Notes under the pieces: generated by a model | Seen by the model: only the letters and a program-made list of their open reading frames with translations | What the model was told of the DNA's origin: nothing | Databases searched by the model: none | Source: Ktedonobacterales bacterium | GTDB lineage: Bacteria > Chloroflexota > Ktedonobacteria > Ktedonobacterales > JADMIN01 | Direction: 5' to 3' | DNA length: 34,182 bases | Assembly (NCBI GenBank): GCA_025450405.1 | Contig: JANWHL010000066.1 | Location: forward strand, 1 to 34,182 | Position numbers and translations under genes: made by a program | Part shown: piece after piece, positions 10,304 through 19,142 of the stretch | How positions within the stretch are numbered: position 1 is the stretch's first letter | Layout of the letters: the number at the start of each line of letters is the position of its first letter

Positions 10304-10396
10304 GGGTCCTCACCCCGGGCCCCTGGGGGTCCCGGGTCCTCGCCCCGGGCCCCTGGGGGTCCTCACCCCCGGCCCCTCTTCTTGCGAGAAGAGGGG
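10304..10396 (+). repeat. Tandem type-A repeat heads plus hairpin
   Basis: GGGTCCTCACCCCGGGCCCC (10304 on) is repeated almost exactly at 10334 with a 30-bp period. A third, shorter copy leads into CCCCTCTTCT (10373-10382) pairing with AGAAGAGGGG (10387-10396) around the loop TGCG. The last unit matches the type-A element found after ppdK and after 30440. It starts 10 bases past the COG4705 stop codon and may act as its terminator. Confidence 0.7.
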
Positions 10397-10448
10397 TCTG
10401 GACCGCGGCGCGAGCGGCCAAGGGCGAGCGTGGTGGTCTGGCGAGGAT

Positions 10449-10604
10449 GCGGAATTGAAGTTCCGCGTGTCATCATGCTCTCGGCGCGGTATGGCTTAGC
10501 GAACACCGGCCTGTCCGCCGGTCATGCTTGGCCGGCGAATGGGCGAATAGCCCGAAGCCACCGGGCGGGCCCGGTGGTAACGCGAGCGGACACCCTGAAG
10601 GGTG
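10449..10604. repeat. Cluster of consecutive short hairpins
   Basis: Six perfect inverted repeats follow one another: GCGGAA/TTCCGC (10449-10466), ACCGGC/GCCGGT (10505-10522), the competing CGCCGG/CCGGCG (10516-10537), GGGC/GCCC (10541-10553), CCACCGGG/CCCGGTGG (10558-10577) and CACCCT/AGGGTG (10591-10604). It may be a composite REP-like element or a structured RNA; neither is proven. Confidence 0.6.
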
Positions 10605-10614
10605 CGGCTACTTC

Positions 10615-10660
10615 CCACTCCTTCGCGGACTCTGTGTCCTGTGTTTCCGCATTGTGAATT
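10615..10660 (-). repeat. CACAGAG-type 3' element, copy 1
   Basis: Read on the minus strand, the sequence directly after the oxidoreductase stop is rich in ACACAGGACACAGAG followed by AAGGAGTGGG. A clear relative lies at 26916-26961, also after a minus-strand gene. It resembles the CACAGAG-rich repeats I remember from environmental bacteria. Confidence 0.55.
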
Positions 10661-11657
10661 ATTCCGCCCTCTCCAGCCGGCGCACCGCCTCCGCTACCGC
10701 CAGGAAGCGCTCGAACCCATCAGCGCTCAGCACCGGATACTGCGTGAGCGGCCCCGGCGTCGCGCCATCATCCACGATGCAGGCCATGTGGCGCATGCCC
10801 GCCGCCCAGAGCGCCCGCAGCTCGCCGGCGACCTCCTCCGGCGTGCCGTGGAAGGGCCGCGTGCGCTTGGGGTCGGGGAAGCGGTCAGGGAGGCTCGCGG
10901 CGTCGGCCAGCGAGACCAGGCCAAAGCCCGTGCGCTCCAGCGTCGCCGGATCGCGCCCCTGCGCCCCGCACTCCTCGTCCACACGGCCAAAGACCTCGCG
11001 CAGCCGCTCCGCCTCGCCGGGATGCACCCGAAGGTTGTAGGCATTCGCCCAGCGGACGGACGCACGCATCATCCGCGGCCCCTCGCCGCCGATCCAGATC
11101 GGCGGTCCATTGGGGCGCGGGCCACGGATCCGGAGGACGGCGTCATCCGTGTGGTAGTACTGGCCCTGATACGTCACGTGCTCCCCACGCCCCAGCCGCG
11201 CGATGATCTCCACCGCCTCCTCGAAGCGGCCCGTCGGGTGGTCGGTCGGATAGCCAAAGGCCGACCAGCTCAGGTCGCGGTCCGGATAGCCCGCGCCCAG
11301 CCCCAGGATCAGCCGCCCGCCGCTGATCTCGTCCAGCGTGGCGGCCATCAGGGCGAGCAGGGCCGGCTCGCGGAACCCCGTGCAGGTCACCAGCGTCCCG
11401 ATCTGGATGCGGCTGGTCGCCTCGGCCAGCGCCGCGAGCAGGGTCCACGCGTCGCGACCACCCCACGTCGGATTCAACAGGAAGTGGTCCGGCAGCCAGA
11501 GGACATCCAGGCCGGCCGCCTCGCCGCGGCGCGCCAGGTCGCGGATCGCGCCCCACGACGGCGCTACGCCGTTCTGGTCCTCCCAGCCGGGCAGAAAGAC
11601 GCCCAGCGTCAGACGCTCGCGCTTACCGTTGCGCTCGGGATCGCTCTCGCTAACCAT
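10659..11657 (-). CDS. Luciferase-like (LLM class) flavin-dependent oxidoreductase
   Basis: A 332-residue TIM-barrel oxidoreductase of the bacterial luciferase superfamily, using FMN or coenzyme F420. Family features include LTLGVFLPGWE at the first strand, GLDVLWLPDHF, IQIGTLVTC, LDEISGGRLILGLGAGY, and PPIWIGGEGPRMMR near residue 195. The sequence cannot separate FMN- from F420-dependent members, nor name the substrate. The ATG at 11657 follows GGGGAGGT with 6-base spacing; upstream in-frame starts lack one. It begins 41 bases after the stop of the cupin gene and both carry the same style of ribosome binding site, so they are probably co-transcribed. Confidence 0.9.
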   Translation of the reverse strand: MVSESDPERNGKRERLTLGVFLPGWEDQNGVAPSWGAIRDLARRGEAAGLDVLWLPDHFLLNPTWGGRDAWTLLAALAEATSRIQIGTLVTCTGFREPALLALMAATLDEISGGRLILGLGAGYPDRDLSWSAFGYPTDHPTGRFEEAVEIIARLGRGEHVTYQGQYYHTDDAVLRIRGPRPNGPPIWIGGEGPRMMRASVRWANAYNLRVHPGEAERLREVFGRVDEECGAQGRDPATLERTGFGLVSLADAASLPDRFPDPKRTRPFHGTPEEVAGELRALWAAGMRHMACIVDDGATPGPLTQYPVLSADGFERFLAVAEAVRRLERAE

Positions 11658-11698
11658 GCGCGCACCTCCCCATGTATGCCGTTGCCCGCCGCGACGCT

Positions 11699-12367
11699 TC
11701 AGCCCGGCTCGCTCGCGCACGGCCTGTTCGCGTACGACGACCGGAAGGGGTGGACGAGGTCCCGCTCCGGCTCGAAACGGTGACGCCAGACGCAGCCCAC
11801 GTCGTTGCCCAGCAGGTGCAGTGAGATCGAGGGACCATCGTCCGTCGCCCGCACACGGTGGATGTCGCCCTCCGGCGGCAGTAGCTCGTAGAATTCGCCC
11901 GCCGCCAACGCCCGCCGTTCCACCTCCTCCACCCGCGCGGGGCCGTCATCCCCGCCGTCGTCGAGCCGGCGGTAGACCCATTCCGTCTGCGCGCCGCTAT
12001 ACATGCCCACCAGCCCCCAGGCCAGGTGGTCGTGCACCGGCGTGGTCGCCCCCGCCGGCAGCACCAGCGCCGACAGTGAGAGATCGCCCGACGCCGACTT
12101 GTAGACGAGGTATTGCCCGATGCCCTGGCCCATCCCGCTCGCCGCGTAGGGCTGGCGCAGCTCCTCCGGCAGCCAGGTCTGGTCGGCCAGCAGCTCCGCG
12201 AAGGCCGGGCGCAGCCGGCGTAACCGGCGCGACGGGTCGGGCTCGTCCGCCATCGCCCGCCGCACCGCGCCGATGAACGTCCGTAACACTGGCGACTCGA
12301 CCATGTACGCGTCCGCGGACCCAACAGCCGCGGGTCCAACATCCGCGGATCCGTGACCCGTACTCAC
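11699..12367 (-). CDS. Cysteine-dioxygenase-like cupin
   Basis: A 222-residue single-domain cupin resembling thiol dioxygenases. The metal site is visible as PVHDHLAWGLVGMYSG (His112 and His114) and the later DIHRV (His170), the three-His pattern of the family. Such enzymes use Fe(II) and O2 to oxidise a thiol such as cysteine to the sulfinate. The start is GTG at 12367, preceded by GGGAGGTGCGGC; the first ATG, 21 codons later, has no ribosome binding site. The extra N-terminus is Gly/Ala-rich and encoded by a CCGCGGAC-type repeated stretch. It precedes the luciferase-like oxidoreductase in an apparent two-gene operon, consistent with sulfur or organosulfur metabolism (inference). Confidence 0.8.
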   Translation of the reverse strand: MSTGHGSADVGPAAVGSADAYMVESPVLRTFIGAVRRAMADEPDPSRRLRRLRPAFAELLADQTWLPEELRQPYAASGMGQGIGQYLVYKSASGDLSLSALVLPAGATTPVHDHLAWGLVGMYSGAQTEWVYRRLDDGGDDGPARVEEVERRALAAGEFYELLPPEGDIHRVRATDDGPSISLHLLGNDVGCVWRHRFEPERDLVHPFRSSYANRPCASEPG

Positions 12368-12706
12368 GCCGCACCTCCCGACACCGCGTGCCACCCTATG
12401 CCACCACGCATCACCGCGATGGGGCATACTATCATCCGCATGGACCTGACCGCCCGATCCGCGGCGCGCCCTCCATGGCGACGCTCCCACTGGGCGCGCC
12501 TCCAACCAGGTGGGGGCGAGCGCGAGTCTCGGCGCGGCGTGGCGTCGTCGATCTCGCCAGGGGTCGGCGGTTGCGGCCGCGACGGCCATCCCCCAGATGG
12601 CCTCTGGATGGCCCACGGCCACGAAGGCGCCCGACGGCGACTGGGGGCCAGCGTTCAGTGAACGCCCCTGACGCCAGCGCGAGCCGGAGCGCGGGAGGTG
12701 CCCGCC
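12368..12706. other. Divergent intergenic region, cupin / UbiG-like gene
   Basis: 339 bases without a supported gene. The notable element is the palindrome at 12651-12665. CATACTATCAT at 12425-12435 is the only AT-rich stretch and could hold a -10 on either strand, but no -35 supports it. Confidence 0.55.
12651..12665. promoter_or_regulatory. Palindrome GCGTTCAGTGAACGC, copy 2
   Basis: Perfect 7-bp arms around a central G. It differs from the 7692-7706 site at one position only. It lies 42 bases before the UbiG-like ATG. Likely the same regulator's site. Confidence 0.5.
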
Positions 12707-13516
12707 ATGCCCGTCACGATCGACAACCGGTGGTACGACGACCTTGGCGATGAGTGGTGGGCGCCACATGGCCGGGTGGCGCTGCTGCGCCAGATGAACG
12801 ACGCCCGCGCGGCGTACTTCCGGCTGGTCTGTGCCCGCGCGCTCGGCCGGACCCCCACGGACGTCGGGGATCCGAGCGATCTCCACGGCCTGGGTGTGCT
12901 GGACGTCGGATGCGGCGGCGGCCACCTGGCGGAGGCGCTGGCCCAGGCAGGGGCCGAGGTGACCGGCGTCGACCGCTCGGCGTCGAGTGTCGCGGCGGCG
13001 CGCCGCCACGCCGCGGCCAGCGGGCTGGCGATCACGTACCACGCATGCGACGCGCTGGCGCTGCCCTTCGCGGACGCCGCCTTCGACGCCGTGCTCTCCT
13101 CCGACTTCCTGGAGCACGTCTCCGACCGGCTCGACGCGATCATCGCCGAGCAGGCGCGGGTGCTCCGGCCCGGCGGCGTCCTCGGCTTCGAGACGGTCAA
13201 CCGCACCTGGCGGGCGCGCGTCGTCCTGTTCTGGCTGGGGCAGCGGGTGTTGCGAATTGTTCCGCCGCGCACGCACGCGTCCCGGCTCTTCGTCCGCCCG
13301 GAAGAGGTCGCGACCTGCCTGGCGCGCCACGGTGTGCGGGTGGTCGAGACCCGCGGCCTCGTCCCGGCGCGCGGCCCGCTGGGATTCCTCCACGGCTACC
13401 TCACGCGCCGCGAGAGTGGCGGCTTCCGGCTGGGGGACGACCGCGCGATTTCGTATATTGGGTATGGCACCAAGGAGGCTGGCGTGGACTCTCCGCCAAC
13501 TCCGACCACTCAGTAA
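12707..13516 (+). CDS. UbiG-like SAM-dependent methyltransferase
   Basis: A 269-residue class I methyltransferase. The N-terminus WYDDLGDEWWAPHGRVALLRQMNDARAAYF follows the UbiG pattern (EWW-P-G, L--N--R--Y). Motif I is VLDVGCGGGHLAEAL, the acidic end of strand 2 is VTGVDRSASSV, and motif III-like LRPGGVLGFETVN follows. UbiG itself O-methylates ubiquinone precursors. In an organism likely to use menaquinone the substrate is open, so no symbol is given. The ATG at 12707 has GGGAGGT 7 bases upstream; a GTG three codons earlier overlaps that site. The C-terminus RAISYIGYGTKEA matches UbiG-like ends. Confidence 0.85.
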   Translation: MPVTIDNRWYDDLGDEWWAPHGRVALLRQMNDARAAYFRLVCARALGRTPTDVGDPSDLHGLGVLDVGCGGGHLAEALAQAGAEVTGVDRSASSVAAARRHAAASGLAITYHACDALALPFADAAFDAVLSSDFLEHVSDRLDAIIAEQARVLRPGGVLGFETVNRTWRARVVLFWLGQRVLRIVPPRTHASRLFVRPEEVATCLARHGVRVVETRGLVPARGPLGFLHGYLTRRESGGFRLGDDRAISYIGYGTKEAGVDSPPTPTTQ

Positions 13517-13523
13517 GCCCCTC

Positions 13524-13552
13524 TTGTGGCCCACGAGAAATGCCAGTATATT
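13524..13552 (+). promoter_or_regulatory. Candidate promoter for the small ORF
   Basis: TTGTGG (13524-13529) and TATATT (13547-13552) are 17 bp apart. It lies just after the UbiG-like stop and would start a transcript near 13559, about 45 bases before the GTG at 13604. Confidence 0.45.
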
Positions 13553-13603
13553 GGTGGCGTTCGGGATGGCGCGAAAGGCGGGTCGTGGGCGAGAAAGGAT
13601 GGG

Positions 13604-13852
13604 GTGAGGCATGGACGAGCACGTGAGACGGACATTGTCGTGGCCGCTCAGCACCTGGCCGATCTGCTCGCCGCGCCGGCAGTGGACCGGGACGAGCTCA
13701 AGCGGGCATTTCAACCGTTCAGGGGACGGTCCGAGCGCACGACGGATGAACAGCTCGCGGAGGCCATGAGGGTGCTCACGGCCACCTTGCCAAAGCTTGA
13801 CATCGAGCGGCCGGGATATGCCGCGATGTGGTGGGGCGAGGAGGCGCCCTGA
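13604..13852 (+). CDS. Small unrecognised protein
   Basis: An 82-residue soluble, probably helical protein of no family I know (core DIVVAAQHLADLLAAP...DRDELKRAFQPF, end MWWGEEAP). Supporting evidence is indirect: a promoter-like pair at 13524-13552, an AAAGGA ribosome-binding-like site just before the GTG, and G/C-rich third codon positions from codon 11 on. The start is uncertain; an upstream ATG at 13526 is in frame but lies inside the promoter spacer. The next gene begins 66 bases later on the same strand. Confidence 0.5.
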   Translation: MRHGRARETDIVVAAQHLADLLAAPAVDRDELKRAFQPFRGRSERTTDEQLAEAMRVLTATLPKLDIERPGYAAMWWGEEAP

Positions 13853-13918
13853 AGGACGCGGCGCATCCCCCAGAGGTCAATCCAGAAGCGGCATGAGACA
13901 GCGTACGACGGAGATCAC

Positions 13919-14731
13919 ATGGCAGACTACCTGCTCGACAACGCCTGGCACGAGCAACGCCAGCGATTGGCCGGCCTGGAGGCGTGGTTCGATCCCGGCA
14001 CCATCCGCCACCTGGAGCGCCTGGGCGTGGGGGACGGCTGGCGCTGTCTGGAGGTGGGTGGAGGCGGCGGCTCGATCGCGGCGTGGCTCGCGGCACGTGT
14101 CGGGCCGCGCGGCCACGTCCTCGCGACCGATCTCGATACGCGCTTCCTGGAGGCGCTCGACCTGCCGCATCTCGAGGTGCGCCGCCACGACCTCTTGGTG
14201 GACGACCTGCCATCTGGCACGTTCAATCTCGTCCACGCGCGCTTCGTGCTGGAGCACCTGGCCGACCGCGCGCCGGCGCTGCGCCGCATGGTGGACGCTC
14301 TCGCACCAGGGGGATGGCTGCTCGCGGAGGAGACCGATTCCGTCTCGTGGCTGCCCGCGCCTGGTGTCGATCCCGAGCACGCGCGGCGCTTCACGCGCTT
14401 CACCGATGCTTTCACGCGCCTCTGCGCCGCCAGCGGGGCGGACGCCTTCGCCGGCCGGCGCGCCTATGGCGAGCTGGGCGCCCTTGGTCTCGACGCGATC
14501 GACGCCGAGGGGCGTGTCTTCATGGTGCGCGGCGGCACGCCCAACGCCGAGGTCTGGCGCCTGACCGCTGCGCAGGTGGCCGACCGGCTCGTCGCCGCTG
14601 GCTATCTGGATGCCGCCGAGATGCCCGCCATCCTCGCGCTCTTCCGCGACCCCACGTTCGTCTGGATGGAGGCGCTGGTGATGGCCGCCTGGGGCCGGCG
14701 CCCGGCGGACGAAGGCGCCGGCTCACGCTAG
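13919..14731 (+). CDS. SAM-dependent class I methyltransferase
   Basis: A 270-residue cytoplasmic methyltransferase. Motif I is CLEVGGGGGSIAAWLA at about 44-59, the acidic residue at the end of strand 2 lies in VLATDLDTRF, and the active-site strands follow in FNLVHARFVLEHL and LAPGGWLLAEE. The C-terminal third is a lid with no diagnostic motif, so the substrate is unknown. ATG 13919 follows GGAG at 7-base spacing. It is not closely similar to the UbiG-like enzyme 400 bases upstream, so it is not a recent duplicate. Its 3' end faces the DinB gene. Confidence 0.87.
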   Translation: MADYLLDNAWHEQRQRLAGLEAWFDPGTIRHLERLGVGDGWRCLEVGGGGGSIAAWLAARVGPRGHVLATDLDTRFLEALDLPHLEVRRHDLLVDDLPSGTFNLVHARFVLEHLADRAPALRRMVDALAPGGWLLAEETDSVSWLPAPGVDPEHARRFTRFTDAFTRLCAASGADAFAGRRAYGELGALGLDAIDAEGRVFMVRGGTPNAEVWRLTAAQVADRLVAAGYLDAAEMPAILALFRDPTFVWMEALVMAAWGRRPADEGAGSR

Positions 14732-14771
14732 CCGGCGCCCTGGTCCTGGCGATGAATGGTATCGTTCGCGA

Positions 14772-15266
14772 TCAGCCGGGGAAATCGGTCGCGACGCCGT
14801 GCATGCCGAGGGTGAGCGAGACCTCGCCGCCGTGGTGCAGGTCGTGTTCGAGCACGTGCCAGACCACCCAGGCGCGCGAGAGATCCACCTTCTCGCCGTC
14901 CCAGTCGTCGACAAAGATCTTGCGCATGTCGTCGGGACTCCAGCGGGCCAGGCAATCGGTCATGCACTGCCAGGTGTCATCCAGACCCCTGGCGAGCTCG
15001 GCGGCGGTGCGCGCCGGCGCGTCCGACACGTCCCACTGTACCTCCGCCTTCACGTCCGCGCTGCCCTGCTCGCCCAGGAAATCCGTGAACCAGCCGGCAC
15101 GGCAGCCGATGATGTGCGCGACGTTCTCGCCGATGGAGCGCAGGTTTGGCGCGGCACGCAGGGTGAGTTGCTCGGCGGTGAGCGGCGCGACCGACGTCTT
15201 GATATGGTCCTGATAGCGCTTCCAGTTGTCGTAGATCGTCGTGAGCATGAAGTTGTCGTCAGCCAT
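14772..15266 (-). CDS. DinB family protein
   Basis: A 164-residue four-helix-bundle protein of the DinB/YfiT-like putative metalloenzyme superfamily. The metal site is seen as His51 in ENVAHIIG and the cluster WHVLEHDLHHGGE (His137, His141, His144/145). Members include bacillithiol and mycothiol transferases and maleylpyruvate isomerase-like enzymes that handle thiols in detoxification. Which applies here is not readable. The ATG at 15266 follows AAGGAG about 9 bases upstream; the longer frame has none. It is a single gene converging on the methyltransferase, with 40 bases between the stops. Confidence 0.85.
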   Translation of the reverse strand: MADDNFMLTTIYDNWKRYQDHIKTSVAPLTAEQLTLRAAPNLRSIGENVAHIIGCRAGWFTDFLGEQGSADVKAEVQWDVSDAPARTAAELARGLDDTWQCMTDCLARWSPDDMRKIFVDDWDGEKVDLSRAWVVWHVLEHDLHHGGEVSLTLGMHGVATDFPG

Positions 15267-15483
15267 TTGCCTCGTCTCCTTGTCTGGCACTGATGGACCT
15301 CGTGGACCGCGCCTTCGCCAGCATCCCACACGCGCCGACCCGCCGTCCAGCCGTGGCGAACCGCGGCTTCCCCGAACTGGCGCGTTGACGCGGCGCTAGA
15401 CAGCGGGCGTATTCCCGGACTCCGCGCTCGCGACCCGTACCGCGCCGCGTGACCGCCCGCGCGCGTATACTGGACGGCGACGC

Positions 15484-15509
15484 GGTACGGCGATCCGGTA
15501 CGGCGATCC
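15484..15509. repeat. Perfect 13-bp direct repeat
   Basis: GGTACGGCGATCC is repeated exactly, head to tail. It is preceded by TATACT (15466-15471), a possible -10 box without a clear -35. It lies in the divergent region between DinB and the hydrolase. Confidence 0.6.
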
Positions 15510-15527
15510 GATTCCGACCGCGCAAAG

Positions 15528-15640
15528 CCCCTTTCCCGTCGCAACGGGGTTGGGGGGAAGGGACCCGCTGACCAGCCACTGGCCGCTGCGAGTCTGGCTC
15601 CCCTCTCCCGTCGCAACGGGGGAGGGGCTCGGGGAGGGGG
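15528..15640 (+). repeat. Type-B palindromic repeats, copies 2 and 3
   Basis: Two copies of the CCC(G)TCGCAACGGGG hairpin element (cores near 15534-15549 and 15607-15622) are separated by about 75 bases. Both are followed by G-rich tails; the first tail ends GGGGGGAAGGGACCC exactly as at 232-286. They end 30 bases before the hydrolase ATG. Confidence 0.65.
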
Positions 15641-15669
15641 CACACATCCAACCACCATCAGGAGAGCCG

Positions 15670-16503
15670 ATGCCTCCCACGACCGAGCGCGACATCGAGG
15701 CCAACGGGATCCGCATCCACTGCGTGGAGGCCGGCGCCGGCGAGCCGCTGCTGCTTTTGCACGGCGGCATGGCCTCCACCAGCGCCGTCTGGGCCGGCTA
15801 TGGCTGGAGCTGGTACGACGCGCTGCCCGCCTTCGCGCGCCATTTCCACGTGATCGCGCCCGACACGCGCGGCCATGGCCGCACCCGGAATCCCGGCGTG
15901 CCGATGAGCTATTCGCTGCTCGCCGACGACTGGGCCGCCCTGATCGCCGCGCTCGGCCTGGAGCGCCCTTTTGTCTGCGGCTTCAGCGACGGAGGCATCG
16001 CCGCCACCGTGATGGCCATCCGCCACCCCGGCAGCGCCCGCGCGCTGGTCAACGTCGCCGGCTACGACGTCTTCAACCCCGCGTCCCACGGCTTCGTGCG
16101 CCTGCGCCGCCGCATGGGCGGCTCCCCCGACGCCACCGCCGCCAATCCCGAGTACTTCGCGGGGAAGAGCGCCGGCCAGGAGTGGTTCAGCCGCTTCGTG
16201 CGCGACCTCGACGCGGCGCAGGGAGACGGCGCCTGGCGGTCGCTGCTACGCGATGTCTTCCCCATGTGGACCGAGCCGATGGCCTACACCCATGCGGACT
16301 GGGCCGCGATCGCCGTCCCTACCCTGATCGTCGTCGGCGACCACGACTACTACTGCACGCCCGAGGACGGCGTGGCCGCCTACCGCGCGCTGCCACACGG
16401 CGAGCTCTGCATCCTGCCCGGTCTCGACCACACCATCAGCCCGCTGGTGCGCCAGGTGGCTCTGGATTTCCTCCGGCGCCAGGGGCCCAGTGCGGAGGCG
16501 TAG
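15670..16503 (+). CDS. Alpha/beta hydrolase
   Basis: A 277-residue alpha/beta-fold hydrolase. The oxyanion region is LLLLHGGMAS, the nucleophile elbow GFSDGG gives Ser106, the acid is Asp226 in VVGDHDYY, and the base is His254 in GLDHTIS, so the triad is complete. There is no signal peptide, so it is cytoplasmic. The N-terminal stretch IEANGIRIHCVEAG is typical of esterase/lactonase-type members, but the substrate cannot be assigned. The ATG at 15670 follows AGGAGA. Upstream sequence in the same frame crosses repeat elements and was rejected as coding. fmt begins 147 bases downstream, so it may be separate from the fmt-rlmN pair. Confidence 0.9.
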   Translation: MPPTTERDIEANGIRIHCVEAGAGEPLLLLHGGMASTSAVWAGYGWSWYDALPAFARHFHVIAPDTRGHGRTRNPGVPMSYSLLADDWAALIAALGLERPFVCGFSDGGIAATVMAIRHPGSARALVNVAGYDVFNPASHGFVRLRRRMGGSPDATAANPEYFAGKSAGQEWFSRFVRDLDAAQGDGAWRSLLRDVFPMWTEPMAYTHADWAAIAVPTLIVVGDHDYYCTPEDGVAAYRALPHGELCILPGLDHTISPLVRQVALDFLRRQGPSAEA

Positions 16504-16650
16504 CGCCAGCGCGCGCGGGGCGCTCGCCGTGGTACGCTGCTCTTCCGTGACCCCCACCGGATCGCGACTTGCGGTCAGCGGCATCACCGCCCCGTGTCGC
16601 GCGGCATCATCGTCGGTCGCGACCTCTCCACCGGCAGACAGAGGCACACG

Positions 16651-17757
16651 ATGTTCAGTCCGCATCTCCCCGCGTCGGGTCTGGAAACGCGCGTCGTCTT
16701 CATGGGCACGCCCGAGTTCGCCATGCCCTCGCTTCGCGCGCTGGCCGCCAACGCGGCGCCTGGTCGCCTCTGGCCTGGCGGTCTCGACCTCGTCGGCGTG
16801 GTGACACGGCCCGATAAACCCTCTGGCCGCGGTCAGACGACACTGCCCTCGCCCATCAAGGCGACCGCCCAGGAGCTGGGCGTGCCGGTCTATCAGCCGG
16901 GTCCCCTGCGCCGACCCGAGGCGCTCACCATGCTGCGCCGGCTCGCGCCGAACTTGATCGTCGTCGCCGCCTTTGGCCAGATTCTGCCGCCGGAGGTCCT
17001 CCGCCTGCCGGAGCGCGGCTGCCTGAATGTGCATGCCTCGCTGCTCCCGCGGCACCGCGGCGCCTCGCCGGTCGCCGCCGCCATCCTCGCGGGCGATACC
17101 ACCGCTGGCGTGACCCTCATGCTGATGGACGAGGGGCTCGATACCGGCCCCATCCTCGCCCAACGCGCCACCACAATCGCGCCGGACGAGACCACTGGCG
17201 AGCTCACCACGCGCCTGGCCGACCTGGGCGCGGAGCTGCTGGTCGCGCTGCTGCCGCGCTGGCTGGCTGGGGGCATCGCGCCCGCCGCGCAGGAGCCGGC
17301 GGAGGCCACCATGAGTCACCTGCTGCGCAAGGAGGACGGCCAGATCGACTGGACGCGGCCCGCGGCCGCGATCGCGCACCAGGTGCGCGCCTATGCGCCC
17401 TGGCCCGGCGCCTTTACCACCTGGCGTGGCCGCCAGCTCAAGGTGCTGCGCGCGCGGCCGGTCCCGATTCTCGACGCGCCGGCAGATGGTCCCGCGCTGG
17501 AGCCCGGCACCGTCTTCAAGGAGCCCGGCGCCGGCGCGAGCGGCCGGCCATACGTCGCCACTGGCGGACCCGAGGCGCTGGCGCTGGAGATCGTACAATT
17601 GGAGGGAAAGCGGGCCCTCCCCGCCGATGAGTTCCTGCGCGGCCAGGCCGCGATCCTCGGCGCGCGGCTGGGCGTGCCGCCTGATTCCGCCCCACCCGAG
17701 CCCGCGCCCGAGCCGTCATCCGCGTCCCCGGACGACGCCCCGACGGCGGCGCCCTGA
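16651..17757 (+). CDS. fmt: Methionyl-tRNA formyltransferase
   Basis: Formylates the amino group of Met-tRNA(fMet) with 10-formyl-THF, needed for translation initiation. The 368 residues slightly exceed the usual ~315. The N-terminal VVFMGTPEFAMPSLRAL and the catalytic trio are clear: Asn126 and His128 in GCLNVHASLLPRHRGASP, and Asp164 in MDEGLDTGPIL. The C-terminal tRNA-binding domain starts near 225 (LLRKEDGQIDW). The excess is a short insert (LWPGG) and a Pro/Ala/Ser-rich tail of ~25 residues. The ATG at 16651 has GAGG 6 bases upstream. rlmN follows 13 bases after the stop, so they are translationally linked. Confidence 0.96.
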   Translation: MFSPHLPASGLETRVVFMGTPEFAMPSLRALAANAAPGRLWPGGLDLVGVVTRPDKPSGRGQTTLPSPIKATAQELGVPVYQPGPLRRPEALTMLRRLAPNLIVVAAFGQILPPEVLRLPERGCLNVHASLLPRHRGASPVAAAILAGDTTAGVTLMLMDEGLDTGPILAQRATTIAPDETTGELTTRLADLGAELLVALLPRWLAGGIAPAAQEPAEATMSHLLRKEDGQIDWTRPAAAIAHQVRAYAPWPGAFTTWRGRQLKVLRARPVPILDAPADGPALEPGTVFKEPGAGASGRPYVATGGPEALALEIVQLEGKRALPADEFLRGQAAILGARLGVPPDSAPPEPAPEPSSASPDDAPTAAP

Positions 17758-17770
17758 GTTGATCCACCAC

Positions 17771-18982
<1,212 letters not shown>

Positions 18983-19142
18983 CGCCCCCAGCGGTAGGGG
19001 AGCGGACAGGAGGCACGGTCGTGGCCACCGGCGGTGCCGTGAGTTGGGCCGAGCGCACACTGGCACGCGGCCGCTCTCCACTCGACGCATTTCTGAACAC
19101 GGGCACCTGCGAAGATCCCCACGGTCACGCTCTTCGGCCTTC

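Larger units (their letters stand above)
10295..10658. other. Repeat-packed spacer between convergent genes
   Basis: 364 bases with no supported gene. From left to right it contains tandem copies of a type-A repeat head ending in a hairpin (10304-10396), a cluster of at least six short hairpins (10449-10604), and a CACAGAG-type element reaching the stop codon of the oxidoreductase gene (10615-10660). Confidence 0.7.

Noticed and set aside
10304..10360. CRISPR-like array
   Set aside because: The two to three copies are adjacent with no spacers between them and are part of a palindromic repeat; no cas gene is near.
10505..10610. Possible tRNA gene in the hairpin cluster
   Set aside because: The stems do not form a cloverleaf, and no TTCRA-type T loop or anticodon stem is present in the right order.
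12754..13626. A second long plus-strand frame over the UbiG-like gene
   Set aside because: Arg/Gly/Pro-rich without motifs; the overlapping frame carries all methyltransferase motifs and the ribosome binding site.
13612..13640. ATG start (MDEHVRR) for the small gene
   Set aside because: It is in a different frame that soon loses coding character; the frame from GTG 13604 stays open to 13852 with better third-position composition.
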